Shown piece after piece: positions 9,401-18,411 of a stretch of DNA of 27,527 nt. The notes below the pieces were generated by a model. That model was not told the DNA's origin and searched no databases. It saw nothing but the letters and a program-made list of their open reading frames with translations. The translations under genes and the position numbers were made by a program. The stretch comes from CAZNFR01 sp964572225. Lineage in GTDB: Bacteria > Bacteroidota > Bacteroidia > Bacteroidales > GCA-2748055. Position 1 is the stretch's first letter; every line of letters begins with the position of its first letter. The stretch is taken from contig CAZNFR010000045.1 of the NCBI GenBank assembly GCA_964572225.1, positions 1 through 27,527 on the forward strand, written 5' to 3'.

Positions 9401-11694
9401 TTAAATTTGAGCAGGACTTCCTTGCTTGAACTACCAGCTGCATCCTTGCTAATATGCATATCGGCAGCGGTTCCAAAATTCGCATCCGGGTCGGTTTGAT
9501 CCACATAGGTATCTGCAATAGTAACCAGGGTGTCCCCATCCGGTACCAGGGAAGTGGAAACGATTTCCAACATGGGACCAAAGCTTCCGTCTCCGACACC
9601 TCCACACCACTTCAGATCACCACCATCACCGTCTTTGTACCTTAAGGCAATGGATACGGTTTCACTTCCTCCGGCAAGAATTCCATTGATATAATCTACG
9701 AATGCAGTGCCGCTCTGGGTATATTCCTTGCGGTTGGATTCCATATCCATGATCACGGTTGCAAGTTCTGTACCCGAAGTTGTCGGCTTGGTATTCCAGG
9801 TAGTACTGCGATCGAAATCATTGCCTGCAGCAGTTACCTTGACCGTCATGGTCTTATCGTCGTTCATATCCGAACGGGTTGAGAATTTCACATCCTCAAT
9901 GGAGGTATAAGCAAGTCCGGAAAGTTCAAACTGAACCAGGGCAATCACTTCATCATCATCGTTTGTTTTGGCAATGAAGATATTTGAAGCGTGAACATCG
10001 GCTACTGCCTGATCAGGAAGGGCTTTATAAATGGTACCGTCTTTGGTTCCGTAGTAGCTGCTTTCGTCCCCAAATTCAAGTTCCAGCATGGGGGCCCAGC
10101 TTCCGTCGCCTTTTCCGGCCATCCACTTAAGGTCACCGCCGTCACCTTCCTTATACTGAATCGCAAAGGCAATCTCATCGGCACCTGCCAGCAATTTGGC
10201 ATTCACATAGTTTGTGAGCTCACTACCGGTCTCCACGTAATACTTACGGTTGGATTCCATATCCAGGATAACGGTTGCCAGTTCTTTTGACTTGATGCTG
10301 GGCTTGTTGCTCCAACTGGTGGTATCTCTGCTGAAGCCGGCGCCGGCTTCGGTAAGTTTCACCGTCATGGTCTTATCATCGTTCATATCTGAACGGGTGG
10401 AGAACATCACAGAGGATACAGTGCGATTCGCAAACGCAGAAATGTCAAATTTTACCAGGGCAATAACTTCATCTTCACCATTGGTGTTGGCAATAAAGAT
10501 ATTGGATGCATGAACATCGGTAACCACCTGATCCTGCATTGCTTCATAAATTGTAGCATCACCGGTCGGGAATGCGCTAAGGGCAGCCGGAAGCGGAGTA
10601 ACATCTCCAATCTCGAGAATGGGTGCCCAGCTTCCATCGCCTTTACCTGCCATCCATTTGAAATCGCCTCCGTCACCTTCTTTATATTGAATCGCGAAAG
10701 AGATAATCTCGTTTCCGGTGGCAAGTTTACCATTAATATAGTCGATCAGGGCCGATCCGGTTTCCACAAATGGTTTTCTTCCCGAGTCCTGGTCCAGAAG
10801 AACTGTAGCCAGTTCTGTACCCGGGGTGGAAGGCTTGGTAGTCCAGGTAGTGGTACGGTCAAAATTATCTCCTGCGGGAGTAAGTTTCACCGTCATGGTT
10901 TTGCCATCGTTCATATCGGAACGGGTAGAAACACCGGCCATGCCGATTTGTCTGTAGGCAAGGCCTGAAAGGTCAAACTGAATCAAGGCAATAACTTCAT
11001 CATCACCGGTGGTGTTTCCAATGAAGATGTTGGATGCATGCACATCGGCAACAGCCTGATCGGGCAGAGCTTCATAGATAGTACCATCGGCAGAGGGATA
11101 ATAGGAATATCCGTTTTCCAGTTCCATTTCAAGCAGAGGAGCCCATGATCCGTCGCCTTTTCCGGCCATCCATTTAAAATCTCCGCCTGCACCGCTTTTA
11201 TATTGAATGGCAAAAGCAATGGCGGTGTCTCCGGCCATTAATTTGCTATTAATATAATTAACCAGTTCGGATCCGGTTTCAACATAGATTTTGCGACCGG
11301 AGTCCATATCCAATAATGCCGTGGCGAGTTCTTTGCCGGCAATACTGGGTTTATTTTCCCAGGCAGTGGTATCCCTGCTGAATCCCAGTCCCGCACCGGT
11401 CAACTTCACCGTCATGGTGCTGTCGTCGGTCATATCCGAGCGGGTGGAAAATTCTGCTGAAAGGATTTTCCTTCCCATGAGACCGGAAACATCGAATTTC
11501 ACCAGGGCAATCACTTCGTCATCACCGGTGGTGTTTGCTATAAAGATGTTGCTGGCGTGAACATCGGTAGCAGTCTGTGTAGGCAATGCCTCATAGACTA
11601 CTGCATCATCCATAGCATACTTTGAGTACTGGGCATAGGTGTTCAACGACCATATCCCCAGAAGCATAAAGCTTAGTAGTAGGATTTTTTTCAT
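6457..11694 (-). CDS. Giant secreted DNRLRE-repeat protein with LamG-like region and T9SS sorting domain
   Basis: This 1745-residue protein begins with a signal peptide (MKKILLLSFMLLGIWSLNTYAQ). Four closely similar DNRLRE (CBM96-like) domains of about 175 residues follow, with marker VHASNIF near residues 47, 218, 395 and 568. Two more divergent DNRLRE domains have DANFG markers near 730 and 905. Two chitobiase-C-terminal-like domains follow near 1075-1150 and 1156-1230 (GATIYYTLDGSDP). A concanavalin/LamG-like region spans about 1240-1495 (VSLWLKPESI, WPDASGNGNDG), then a beta-rich segment to about 1645, and a T9SS type A tail starts with VYPNPSSGMITV near 1665. No catalytic domain was recognised. 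The architecture suggests a surface adhesin or glycan-binding protein. It is transcribed away from the susC/susD pair across a 498-bp gap, so a joint role is plausible but unproven. Confidence 0.87.
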   Translation of the reverse strand: MKKILLLSFMLLGIWSLNTYAQYSKYAMDDAVVYEALPTQTATDVHASNIFIANTTGDDEVIALVKFDVSGLMGRKILSAEFSTRSDMTDDSTMTVKLTGAGLGFSRDTTAWENKPSIAGKELATALLDMDSGRKIYVETGSELVNYINSKLMAGDTAIAFAIQYKSGAGGDFKWMAGKGDGSWAPLLEMELENGYSYYPSADGTIYEALPDQAVADVHASNIFIGNTTGDDEVIALIQFDLSGLAYRQIGMAGVSTRSDMNDGKTMTVKLTPAGDNFDRTTTWTTKPSTPGTELATVLLDQDSGRKPFVETGSALIDYINGKLATGNEIISFAIQYKEGDGGDFKWMAGKGDGSWAPILEIGDVTPLPAALSAFPTGDATIYEAMQDQVVTDVHASNIFIANTNGEDEVIALVKFDISAFANRTVSSVMFSTRSDMNDDKTMTVKLTEAGAGFSRDTTSWSNKPSIKSKELATVILDMESNRKYYVETGSELTNYVNAKLLAGADEIAFAIQYKEGDGGDLKWMAGKGDGSWAPMLELEFGDESSYYGTKDGTIYKALPDQAVADVHASNIFIAKTNDDDEVIALVQFELSGLAYTSIEDVKFSTRSDMNDDKTMTVKVTAAGNDFDRSTTWNTKPTTSGTELATVIMDMESNRKEYTQSGTAFVDYINGILAGGSETVSIALRYKDGDGGDLKWCGGVGDGSFGPMLEIVSTSLVPDGDTLVTIADTYVDQTDPDANFGTAADMHISKDAAGSSSKEVLLKFNISELPDAIVGKATLRLYIAQHSSGTQVDNFYADVFAVEDQTWLENAVTWNTKPAAGMKLIEENVTWFNEGKDTTWTSADLTHYLNDALAMGMDSVSFVIKGKNDTPGNRLWTAGKEWKNEARLVIDYTVEPPERNVPVVADAHVEQGAPDANFGGENDMHLINDDANNLSKWVYLKFDVSKAYPNVISATLNIYGAVHNSAADISSFRMGVYGVTDIAWDENALTWNTRPAVQNNMFFEATLQKTGKYYNLSSSSFTDYINAAINQGLDSVTIAVKGLDATPGNRAWISGMGYRPASITLNYEQQVVQPRFNPAPAEYFASVDVQLSTLTSGATIYYTLDGSDPDETSTEYTAAITLTDTTTVKAIAYATDLKPSPLAIGTFIVTPVSPPTFEPSPVPKYQPPLEVSITAVPEGSVIRYSDDGGAPTTLYTGPIVLNQTTTLKAQAYNADFTFATEIVEVTYTIVPPTGTAGTGPGGVGFRDLSRTGQPEVSLWLKPESITGVADGGSVTEWPDASGNGNDGYNTWTDGGDNGIDNSIESQKQPPVFMENALNGMPVLNFGEATGDRTRGTILVDDADNLDGGEGISIFMVIKRNELLGDFAAFMQKRNLSGSDPTKQAYVLEMNGGSNPNEMQWVIARDIFARNDSVIDDQRYYLFNVGLNGTEGLAYFITNGFVDATVAYDKTIQATETPVLIGGFQAMNIAEVIAYNSTVNVAQTLIVHEYLAAKYGLNLTDGTGSTNMFTNPDYSYDLIGVGKAANITGEGEDEHLHSTAGALELLASGFGAEGDFIFAGHNGMPTTEGGNKVWDRMWYVQTAGTGGDVDMIFDFEKAGLTLTSANGYVLGYRDTEDGTWTDLGITPVKDGNKLVFTVTGIQDGYYAVGQGLPVGIDNLNADENNAFSVYPNPSSGMITVAFSNDKGSDVSIHIYDLSGRLARSVSDTKSVHSFSRDLDIRDLEQGIYTIEVRQGEHKMYQRLVVK
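9560..11625 (-). repeat. Four tandem copies of a ~525-bp coding repeat (DNRLRE domains 1-4)
   Basis: Within the giant gene the same string of motifs recurs four times at about 515-530 bp spacing: VHASNIFI, FSTRSDM or VSTRSDM, MTVKLT (MTVKVT in copy 4), RK followed by the ETGS or QSGT segment, and a KWMAGKGDGSWAP-type ending (KWCGGVGDGSFGP in copy 4). Copies 1 and 3 share the RDTT.W.NKPS variant; copies 2 and 4 share RTTTW or RSTTW with TKP. This alternation suggests duplication of a two-domain unit. Confidence 0.8.
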
Positions 11695-12192
11695 AATAAT
11701 TGACTTTTGGATTATAAATTAAGTCTTGGAACAAGTTAGAAATTTTTCAATTGCAATCGTTCGGATCGGATGCAATGGCATCCCGTGGGAGGTAAGGGCA
11801 GGTTGTCCTCTGGACCGGACAATCAGAGTAAAGAGTGTTGATTTTTCCATAGTTTAGTATTTATTGTAGTCTGTTAATAATGGCTGTAAATCACCAATCT
11901 CAAATTTATCCCTTTACCGCGGGCCGGGTGTGTAATCGTGTGTCAAATTGTGCGTAAAATTGTACCGCATCCCATAAATGCCCCTTGCCGCAAGCATTTG
12001 CGTACTTATATAGAATTGGGTTCGTTCGAAAAAAAATCGCGCCCTCCTATATTTCAAATGGATAGAGAAAGTTATACATTCGTAATCAGATAACGGGTAC
12101 ATTTTTACATGCTCATAGACACAATCCTACATGTACAGGTAATTTCTTAATTATAATTTTAAAGTGTCGAAGTGCAACCTTAAACTATCAAT
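11695..12192. other. 498-bp divergent intergenic region between the DNRLRE gene and susC
   Basis: No gene is supported here; the 62-codon minus-strand frame at 11914-12102 has no family resemblance. A dyad TTGTCC-N8-GGACAA lies at 11803-11822. A TAAATTTG sequence on the minus strand (11901-11908) fits the Bacteroidota -7 box TAnnTTTG, but no -33 TTTG lies at the expected 19-21 bp. On the plus strand the TATATTTC at 12048-12055 is a one-mismatch -7 candidate. The region must contain both promoters, but I cannot place them with confidence. Confidence 0.4.
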
Positions 12193-15100
12193 ATGAAGCT
12201 ACTGATTTCCTTCCTTCTTTCCCTGGTTTTTGCTGTTACCGGACTCTATGCCCAGACCAGGACCGTCACAGGAAATGTAACACAGGCAGAAGACGGAGCA
12301 CCTATCCCGGGAGCAACCGTGACCATCCGTGGGACCTCCACCGGAACCATTACAAACCTTGAAGGGGACTTTACCCTACAGGTACAGACCGGGGATGTGA
12401 TCGAGGTAAAGTTTGTGGGTCTCGAGACCCGGACTTTTACCGTGGATGACCGGACAGAATACAATATCATTCTTTCTACCGCCAATGAAGAGCTGGATGA
12501 AGTGATCGTTATTGGATACGGAACCCGGAAAAAAAGAGATATCATCGGTTCGGTATCATCCGTGACCGCCGATGAGCTGGCCCGGGTACCTTCCACCTCT
12601 TTTACCGAGGCTTTGCAGGGAAAAGCTGCCGGGGTTCAGATCACCACCACCAGCGGAGTACCAGGAGCCCAGACCAATGTGCTGATTCGTGGAAACAGTT
12701 CCCTGAACCTGAATACTTCCCCCTTATGGATCATCGACGGAATGCCGATATATTCGGGAGGCGGACTTGAAAGAACGGTGGGATCTACTTCTCAGGACCC
12801 TATGTCTTTGATCAATATGAATGATATCGAATCCATCCAGGTTCTGAAAGATGCTGAAGCCACAGCCATCTACGGTTCACGGGGATCCAACGGGGTCATC
12901 ATAGTAACTACCAAATCGGGTAAGGTAGGGCAGAGTACCACCAATATTAATATCACTTCCGGGATTATTCAAATGGGAAAGGATCCCGAAGAGATCGGAT
13001 TTGCCAATACGGGTGAATGGCTTACCCTGGTCGACTCAGCAAGGGCAAATTCAGGTTTGGCTCCATTCGATCCCTTTGATATTATCAAGTTTTTCAGGGA
13101 TGATCCCCTCGCCGAATTGAGCAGGGAAGAAGCAGAAAATATAAATATCGACTGGTTTGATGAGATTCTCAGGACAGGGTATTATCAGGATATCAACATC
13201 TCCAGTTCCCGTGGCTCAGAGAAATCCAGTCATTTTATCTCTCTCAACTATAATAATACCGACGGAAACCCCATTAAAAACTACTTCCGCAGGTTTTCGG
13301 CAAGGGCAAACCTGGATTTTAATCCCCTGGATAACCTCAGGCTGGGAACCCGTATCAATTTTTCCTATACCAATAATAACCGTGTGCAACAACAGGTAGG
13401 AGGGGCAACCGGAAACAACAGCGGGGGAGCCAGCGCCGGATTCGGAAATGCCAACCGTATCGCTCTGCCCTGGATGCCCATTTATAATGCCAGTCACCCC
13501 AGCGGATACTGGAATCCCATGTCGGGGGCAAACCTTGTGGCCAGCCTGGATCCAGATCATCATTTTGACGAGGTGGATGCTTACCGCGGACTGGGAAATA
13601 TTTTTGCGGAGTATCAGGTACCCTTTATCAGGGGATTGTCCATCCGGTCCGAGGCAGGGATAGATTTTATTCAGAATAACAGCGTTTTCTGGGTATCCGA
13701 AACCCTGAGGGAGGATGGGTCCTACGCCACCGATCGCGCAGCCACAAGAATGGGAATCAATTATAATGTATATGCCAATTATAACCGGCAAATCGGAGAA
13801 AATCATAACCTGACCTTCACGGTTGGATCCGAATGGTTCCAGACCTCTCAGTACACCCGGAACATAGAAGGCCAGGATCTGACGGGCACCTATAAGGAAT
13901 TGGGCAGACCGGAGACCATTCTCAGTGCTACCTCCGGACTCGGTGGGGAAGAGTATATGTGGGGCTATATCGGACGTGGCCAGTATAAATTTATGGATCG
14001 CTACCTGGTAGGATTCAGCCTCAGGCGAGATGCTTCCTCAAAATTTGACGAGTCCTATCGTTGGGAAACCTTTCCCTCGGTCTCTGCAGGTTGGGTAGTA
14101 TCGGAGGAAAGCTTCTTCAGCCGGCTCAGCTTCGTGAACTTCTTAAAGATCAGGGGATCGTTTGGAGAGACCGGAAATAAGGATATCGCATCCAACCTTT
14201 TCCAGACCATTTTTACCAATAATCCGGACGACCGTTACGGGGAAATTGGACTGATCTCCGGAGGAACCCGGATTTCTAACCTGGGTGTCCCGACTCTGAC
14301 CTGGGAAACGACCCAGAGTTTTGATATCGGTGTGGACTATGGGTTTTTAGGAAACCGGATCAACGGATCCTTAGCTTTCTACCGTCAGGATATAACAGAC
14401 CTCCTTCTGAGATCCGAACTGCCTCCTTCTGCCAGCGTATCCGGAATCTGGAATAATATCGGAGACATGAGGAATCAGGGATGGGAGATTTCCGTGAACT
14501 CAACCAACATTCATAATCAGAATTTAAAGTTGAAATGGACCACCCGGATTAACTTTACCCTAAGTGACGATGAAGTATTATCACTTACTCCCAGGTATGA
14601 CTCCGAAGGACTGGGAGTGTCGGGCAACCGGACCATCTCCAAAACCGGACTGAACCTGTGGAACTATTACATTGCCGAGTGGGCCGGGGTAGATCCGGAG
14701 AGAGGGGTGGACATGATCTACGAAATTGATTACGCCCATTGGGAGGAAACCGGGGAGACGGTTAAAACCGGCAGACTCATCCCTGCTACTCAGACCAACC
14801 TTTCCCGTAACCGGATCATTCTGGAAGGAAAGACTTCCGTTCCCAAGTATTTTGGCGGATTTGACAACATAATTGAGTTTATGGGATTCGACCTCAACAT
14901 CTTCTTCACTTTTACGGGCGGACATTACATCTATGATTATGAGGAACAGCGAACCACCAGTGTACAATACGGACAGGTAGTACTCAGGGATGATCTGATT
15001 GGAAATACCTGGGTGGAGCCCGGCGATAATGCCAGATATCCGGAACTTAGATGGGATTCACAGTACGACTGGGGTTGGGATATCGAGAAACCCAATCCGG

Positions 15101-15432
15101 AATGGGAAGGAGATCCGGATGATCCCAGAGCAACAGGGTACTGGACCAATACAGCCGACGACGAGGCATCGGGGGTTTATAACAATGAAAGTGCATCCCT
15201 CAGCAAATATCTTTATAAGGGTGATTTTATCCGGTTGCGGACCCTTCAGCTGGGATATACTTTCCCTGTAGGCATGATTCAAAAGATCAACCTGAAAAAT
15301 CTGAGATTGTATGCAACCGTTTCAAATTTGTGGTTGTGGACCGCCGAATACGATGGCTGGGATCCCGAATCGGGCGGAGGGGCATTGCCCATACCACGAA
15401 TATACAGTTTCGGAATCAATGTAGGTTTTTAG
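12193..15432 (+). CDS. SusC/RagA family TonB-linked outer-membrane transporter
   Basis: This 1079-residue protein starts with a signal peptide (MKLLISFLLSLVFAVTGLYAQ). A carboxypeptidase-regulatory-like domain follows at about 22-105 (GAPIPGATVTIRGTSTGTIT). Next come the family motif DEVIVIGYGTRKKRDIIGSV, which holds the TonB box, and a plug domain at about 115-245 with LNTSPLWIIDGMP and GSRGSNGVIIVTTKSGK. The rest is a 22-strand-type barrel ending in an aromatic residue (YSFGINVGF). It would import a bound oligomer in a TonB-dependent way together with the SusD lipoprotein encoded 71 bp downstream. Its length is normal. No anti-sigma/ECF pair or glycosidase lies beside it, so the ligand, glycan or peptide, is unknown. 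Confidence 0.95.
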   Translation: MKLLISFLLSLVFAVTGLYAQTRTVTGNVTQAEDGAPIPGATVTIRGTSTGTITNLEGDFTLQVQTGDVIEVKFVGLETRTFTVDDRTEYNIILSTANEELDEVIVIGYGTRKKRDIIGSVSSVTADELARVPSTSFTEALQGKAAGVQITTTSGVPGAQTNVLIRGNSSLNLNTSPLWIIDGMPIYSGGGLERTVGSTSQDPMSLINMNDIESIQVLKDAEATAIYGSRGSNGVIIVTTKSGKVGQSTTNINITSGIIQMGKDPEEIGFANTGEWLTLVDSARANSGLAPFDPFDIIKFFRDDPLAELSREEAENINIDWFDEILRTGYYQDINISSSRGSEKSSHFISLNYNNTDGNPIKNYFRRFSARANLDFNPLDNLRLGTRINFSYTNNNRVQQQVGGATGNNSGGASAGFGNANRIALPWMPIYNASHPSGYWNPMSGANLVASLDPDHHFDEVDAYRGLGNIFAEYQVPFIRGLSIRSEAGIDFIQNNSVFWVSETLREDGSYATDRAATRMGINYNVYANYNRQIGENHNLTFTVGSEWFQTSQYTRNIEGQDLTGTYKELGRPETILSATSGLGGEEYMWGYIGRGQYKFMDRYLVGFSLRRDASSKFDESYRWETFPSVSAGWVVSEESFFSRLSFVNFLKIRGSFGETGNKDIASNLFQTIFTNNPDDRYGEIGLISGGTRISNLGVPTLTWETTQSFDIGVDYGFLGNRINGSLAFYRQDITDLLLRSELPPSASVSGIWNNIGDMRNQGWEISVNSTNIHNQNLKLKWTTRINFTLSDDEVLSLTPRYDSEGLGVSGNRTISKTGLNLWNYYIAEWAGVDPERGVDMIYEIDYAHWEETGETVKTGRLIPATQTNLSRNRIILEGKTSVPKYFGGFDNIIEFMGFDLNIFFTFTGGHYIYDYEEQRTTSVQYGQVVLRDDLIGNTWVEPGDNARYPELRWDSQYDWGWDIEKPNPEWEGDPDDPRATGYWTNTADDEASGVYNNESASLSKYLYKGDFIRLRTLQLGYTFPVGMIQKINLKNLRLYATVSNLWLWTAEYDGWDPESGGGALPIPRIYSFGINVGF

Positions 15433-15503
15433 GTAGCCTTTATATTGAGGCAAACCCATCAACCGGAAATATTAGTTAATATTGATATAATTATATACCA
15501 GGA

Positions 15504-17129
15504 ATGAGAAAAGCAGGAATTTTAAATCTGATACTACTGAGCCTTTTACTGATCTCTTCTTGCTCAGAGGAATATTTTGAAGTGACGAATCCGCCCGAAC
15601 CCCCCTGGCTTAATGTAGGGGAATTTGAAAGAGCGGCGGTTTCGCCTTATGCCTATACCTTCCATACAGGTTGGGGAGGACATTTTTTCCTGGCCGACCG
15701 GGTGGTGAGGGATTGCATGACCGATCTGGTTTATCGTATACCCGGGGCTTCAGCAAACTATTTTATTGAACCCGTGTATCAGCGCCAGACCGATATTGAC
15801 GATGGCAGGAATCAGCAATCCTTTGCTGCCGGCTATGATGCAATTGGGATAGCGAATACCGGTCTCGATTTTTATTATGAGAATGATGGGGACCCCTACC
15901 CGGACCTGGATCCGGCAGAAAAGGTAAACAATGTGGACAGAATTGCAGGTGAGCTGCATTTTATGCGGGCCTTTGCCTATCTGCATCAATGCTACCGGAA
16001 TGCACCTCCTCCGGGTACTCCGGCTTTTTCTTCGGAAAAGCTTTTGCCGCTGAGGATTGAGTTTACCGATGCGGAGGCAGCCCTTAATGCTGAATTCGTC
16101 ACCACTGAAAGGATTTATGAACAGATTCTGGCAGACCTTTCAGCCGCCAAAAATCTGTTACCATATCAGTATATTGATGGATTACACCACCCTTCCTACC
16201 AAATTGGACGGGCCAACAAATATGTGGTTCATGCAGTACTGGCAAAGGTTTATTTCCAGATGGGTGAGTGGGACCTGGCTGAAGCCGAGCTGGATTCGGT
16301 GATCGACATGAATGGCGGACTCTACAGTCTTGACCAGGATCCGATTGAAGCATTCAATCGCAGCGATAATTCCCGCGGAAATGAAGTGATATGGCAATCG
16401 GTGAATTACGACGAACAGCATGGTCAGACCGTGGTCCCCAAAGATCCGACCTTGTTTACTTTCCTGGACTACAGGGCAACCAACGGCGGACTTGGGGAGT
16501 ATTACCGCAGATCTACCTGGCATGTCTTTTCCATGAGTAACCTGATGGCAAGGCAATTGGGGTGGATGGAGGATACCCTGGGGATAACCACGGAAGCACT
16601 TCGGGATAAGCGATATACACAGCTGTTTTACCGTTTGGAGGGAAACAGGGGTAAGGTTGGAGATGATCCGAAGATCTATGAACAACAATATACCCAGGTG
16701 AAAGAGCCCAGAATTTGGGGAAACAAATACTACAGAGGAGTGGAGGGAATGCATACCAATGTCCCTGTGATCCGTCTGGCCGAGCTATATCTTACCCGCT
16801 CACTGATCCGCTTCAGAAATGGGGATTTGCAGGGTGCTGCAGACGATTTGAATATAATAAGAAAAAGGGCCTGGGATGAAGTCGTTGCAGGGGTTTCCTA
16901 TGAATCTTCAGAGAAATATCTTACTTCTTCGACCATTACAGAGGAGGAGATTCATCAGGAAAGGATCAAGGAGCTGGCGTACGAGGGCGATCGCCTCATT
17001 TACCTTATGGCACTTGAGCTGCCCATTCCAGCCGGAGAAAGAGAAGGCGTGAGTCCGGTGGAATTTCCCTACGATGGAATGTATTGGGTTATTCCTCAGA
17101 GTGAACTGGATTTCAAACTGGATGACTAA
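15504..17129 (+). CDS. SusD/RagB family outer-membrane lipoprotein
   Basis: This 541-residue surface lipoprotein has a lipobox leader (MRKAGILNLILLSLLLISSC) followed by an acidic SEEYFEV segment. Family features include the TPR-rich N-terminal half with FMRAFAYLHQCYRNAPPP and the helical LAKVYFQMGEWDLAEAELD. The SusD-typical NEVIWQSVNY follows, then IRLAELYLTRSLIRFRNGDL with LNIIRKRAWDE, and IHQERIKELAYEGDRLIYL near the end. It would form the ligand-capturing lid on the SusC barrel encoded directly upstream, and is probably co-transcribed with it. A terminator follows 47 bp after the stop. The ligand is unknown. Confidence 0.95.
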   Translation: MRKAGILNLILLSLLLISSCSEEYFEVTNPPEPPWLNVGEFERAAVSPYAYTFHTGWGGHFFLADRVVRDCMTDLVYRIPGASANYFIEPVYQRQTDIDDGRNQQSFAAGYDAIGIANTGLDFYYENDGDPYPDLDPAEKVNNVDRIAGELHFMRAFAYLHQCYRNAPPPGTPAFSSEKLLPLRIEFTDAEAALNAEFVTTERIYEQILADLSAAKNLLPYQYIDGLHHPSYQIGRANKYVVHAVLAKVYFQMGEWDLAEAELDSVIDMNGGLYSLDQDPIEAFNRSDNSRGNEVIWQSVNYDEQHGQTVVPKDPTLFTFLDYRATNGGLGEYYRRSTWHVFSMSNLMARQLGWMEDTLGITTEALRDKRYTQLFYRLEGNRGKVGDDPKIYEQQYTQVKEPRIWGNKYYRGVEGMHTNVPVIRLAELYLTRSLIRFRNGDLQGAADDLNIIRKRAWDEVVAGVSYESSEKYLTSSTITEEEIHQERIKELAYEGDRLIYLMALELPIPAGEREGVSPVEFPYDGMYWVIPQSELDFKLDD

Positions 17130-17175
17130 AAAAGATTTTTTGGTTAGTTAGTACTTGATAGTTGGTTGGTTTTAT

Positions 17176-17208
17176 AAAGAGATGCGAGAGTTCGCATCTC
17201 TTTTTTTT
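17176..17208 (+). terminator. Terminator between convergent susD and FISUMP lipoprotein genes
   Basis: A perfect stem AGAGATGCGA (17178-17187) and TCGCATCTCT (17192-17201), loop GAGT, extends by A-T pairs and is followed by eight T on the plus strand. It ends the susCD transcript. The minus-strand side is also AT-rich, so it may act on the converging gene, whose stop is at 17207. Confidence 0.9.
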
Positions 17209-18367
17209 ATTCTTCCACCAGCCTGACACATCGTACACTCATACCGAAATTCAGTGGCTGATGGCCCGAGCTCAGAAAGGGAGTATCTTCCGTAAGAATG
17301 AAATAGTAAGCTTCGCCGGTATATTGTTGGGGATTATCTTTTAGGGTATATGGGCTTGCTGCCCAGAATGAGGCTATACTGGTGTTATTATAAACTCCAT
17401 ATCCCCAGTTACCGGCAAAAAGCGCATCAAAACCGGTGCTGCTGTCTGTTCCTTTTAATTTGGGGCCGGAGAAAAATCCGGGACCATAATTGCCTGGTAT
17501 ACTCAGAATGGAATCCAGGTCCTGGAAAACTTTTCTTGAGGGGATCCCGAAACCTTCGGGACAAATACCCTGGGGAAGATTGTAAGGCTCTTCAGGATCA
17601 AAGCTGTCTCCATTCATCATGGCTTCCCAGGTGTAGTGCGGACCTTTTTTGTTGATGCAATTGGTGCCGGCACAGAAACGGTCATCAATAGGCATGAGAC
17701 CTTCTTTATCCAGGTGTTCTACCCTTAGGTTTTCTGCCATCCAGCACTGGTTTGCAATCTGGATGGTAGGATAGAGGTTGCCGTCAACATCAGCAATACT
17801 GTCGGTCACACAGATAAATTCAGGTTGTGTTATTTCGAAGGTTTCGGTGGCTGTGATGCTGAAAGGTTCTGAGCTATCCACGATTTCAACCGTATATACT
17901 CCGGCTGAAAGGCCTGTAAGAGACAGAGCGGTGGTATCCTGAGCTATCCAGGTGGCGGTATAGGGTCCTGTTCCTCCGGAAATTTCGAGCTCTGCTGAAG
18001 CATCCGACTTTCCATAGCGACTTGCCGGGGTGAGGTTCGTGATCACCTGGAGCGGATCCGGATCAGGCTGTTCAACTTCAAAGGTACCCGATACTTCACC
18101 TTCTCCCCCGTAGATTACTTTAACCGAATATTCACCGGCATAAAGGCCGGAAATATCGCGGGTGTTTTCCCCGGTCGACCAGAAGTACTGGTAGGGTTCA
18201 CTTCCGCCTTCAACAGAAATACTTATGGCCCCATCGTTGGCATTAAAAGCGGAGGCATCGGTGACGGCAAAGGAAAGTAAAACTTTTTCGGGTCTTTCCA
18301 CAGTCTCTTTTTCACAGGAAACAGTGAAAGATAAAATCAGCAGCAGGATAATCGTAATTTTATTCAT
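17207..18367 (-). CDS. Lipoprotein with two SprB-like repeats and a FISUMP domain
   Basis: This 386-residue lipoprotein has leader MNKITIILLLILSFTVSC followed by EKE. Two SprB-repeat-like beta domains lie at about 30-98 (SVEGGSEPYQYFWSTGENT, ISGLYAGEYSVKV) and 108-180 (ISGGTGPYTATW, LSAGVYTVEIVD). The C-terminal half, from about 188, is a Fibrobacter-succinogenes-major-paralogue (FISUMP) domain: DVDGNLYPTIQIANQCWMAE, then GICPEGFGIPS and the closing SVRCVRL. Both domain types occur on Bacteroidota cell-surface and gliding or adhesion proteins, but their biochemical roles are unclear. The gene converges on susD and has its own 90-bp upstream gap with a dyad at 18393-18411. Its link to the uptake locus is positional only. 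Confidence 0.85.
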   Translation of the reverse strand: MNKITIILLLILSFTVSCEKETVERPEKVLLSFAVTDASAFNANDGAISISVEGGSEPYQYFWSTGENTRDISGLYAGEYSVKVIYGGEGEVSGTFEVEQPDPDPLQVITNLTPASRYGKSDASAELEISGGTGPYTATWIAQDTTALSLTGLSAGVYTVEIVDSSEPFSITATETFEITQPEFICVTDSIADVDGNLYPTIQIANQCWMAENLRVEHLDKEGLMPIDDRFCAGTNCINKKGPHYTWEAMMNGDSFDPEEPYNLPQGICPEGFGIPSRKVFQDLDSILSIPGNYGPGFFSGPKLKGTDSSTGFDALFAGNWGYGVYNNTSIASFWAASPYTLKDNPQQYTGEAYYFILTEDTPFLSSGHQPLNFGMSVRCVRLVEE

Positions 18368-18392
18368 GGATAGTTTTGTTAATAATAAGTAA

Positions 18393-18411
18393 AATTACAC
18401 TTATTGTAATT
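18393..18411. promoter_or_regulatory. Perfect 7-bp dyad upstream of the FISUMP lipoprotein gene
   Basis: AATTACA-CTTAT-TGTAATT lies 26 bp upstream of the minus-strand start at 18367, between that gene and the Crp/Fnr gene. It could be an operator. Its half-sites face the opposite way (TTACA..TGTAA) from the Crp/Fnr-type site at 19187-19204, so the same regulator is not implied. AT-rich composition makes a chance dyad possible. Confidence 0.3.

Noticed and set aside
6562..11560. Many plus-strand open frames within the giant DNRLRE gene
   Set aside because: They recur at the repeat spacing, lack family resemblance and lie opposite a gene with clear domains throughout.
9560..11625. Regular repeats as a CRISPR-like or satellite array
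   Set aside because: The unit is about 520 bp, in frame, and encodes a recognisable protein domain.
11914..12102. 62-codon minus-strand frame in the DNRLRE-susC gap
   Set aside because: It has no recognisable domain, no signal peptide and no supporting start signal, and lies in a region expected to hold promoters.
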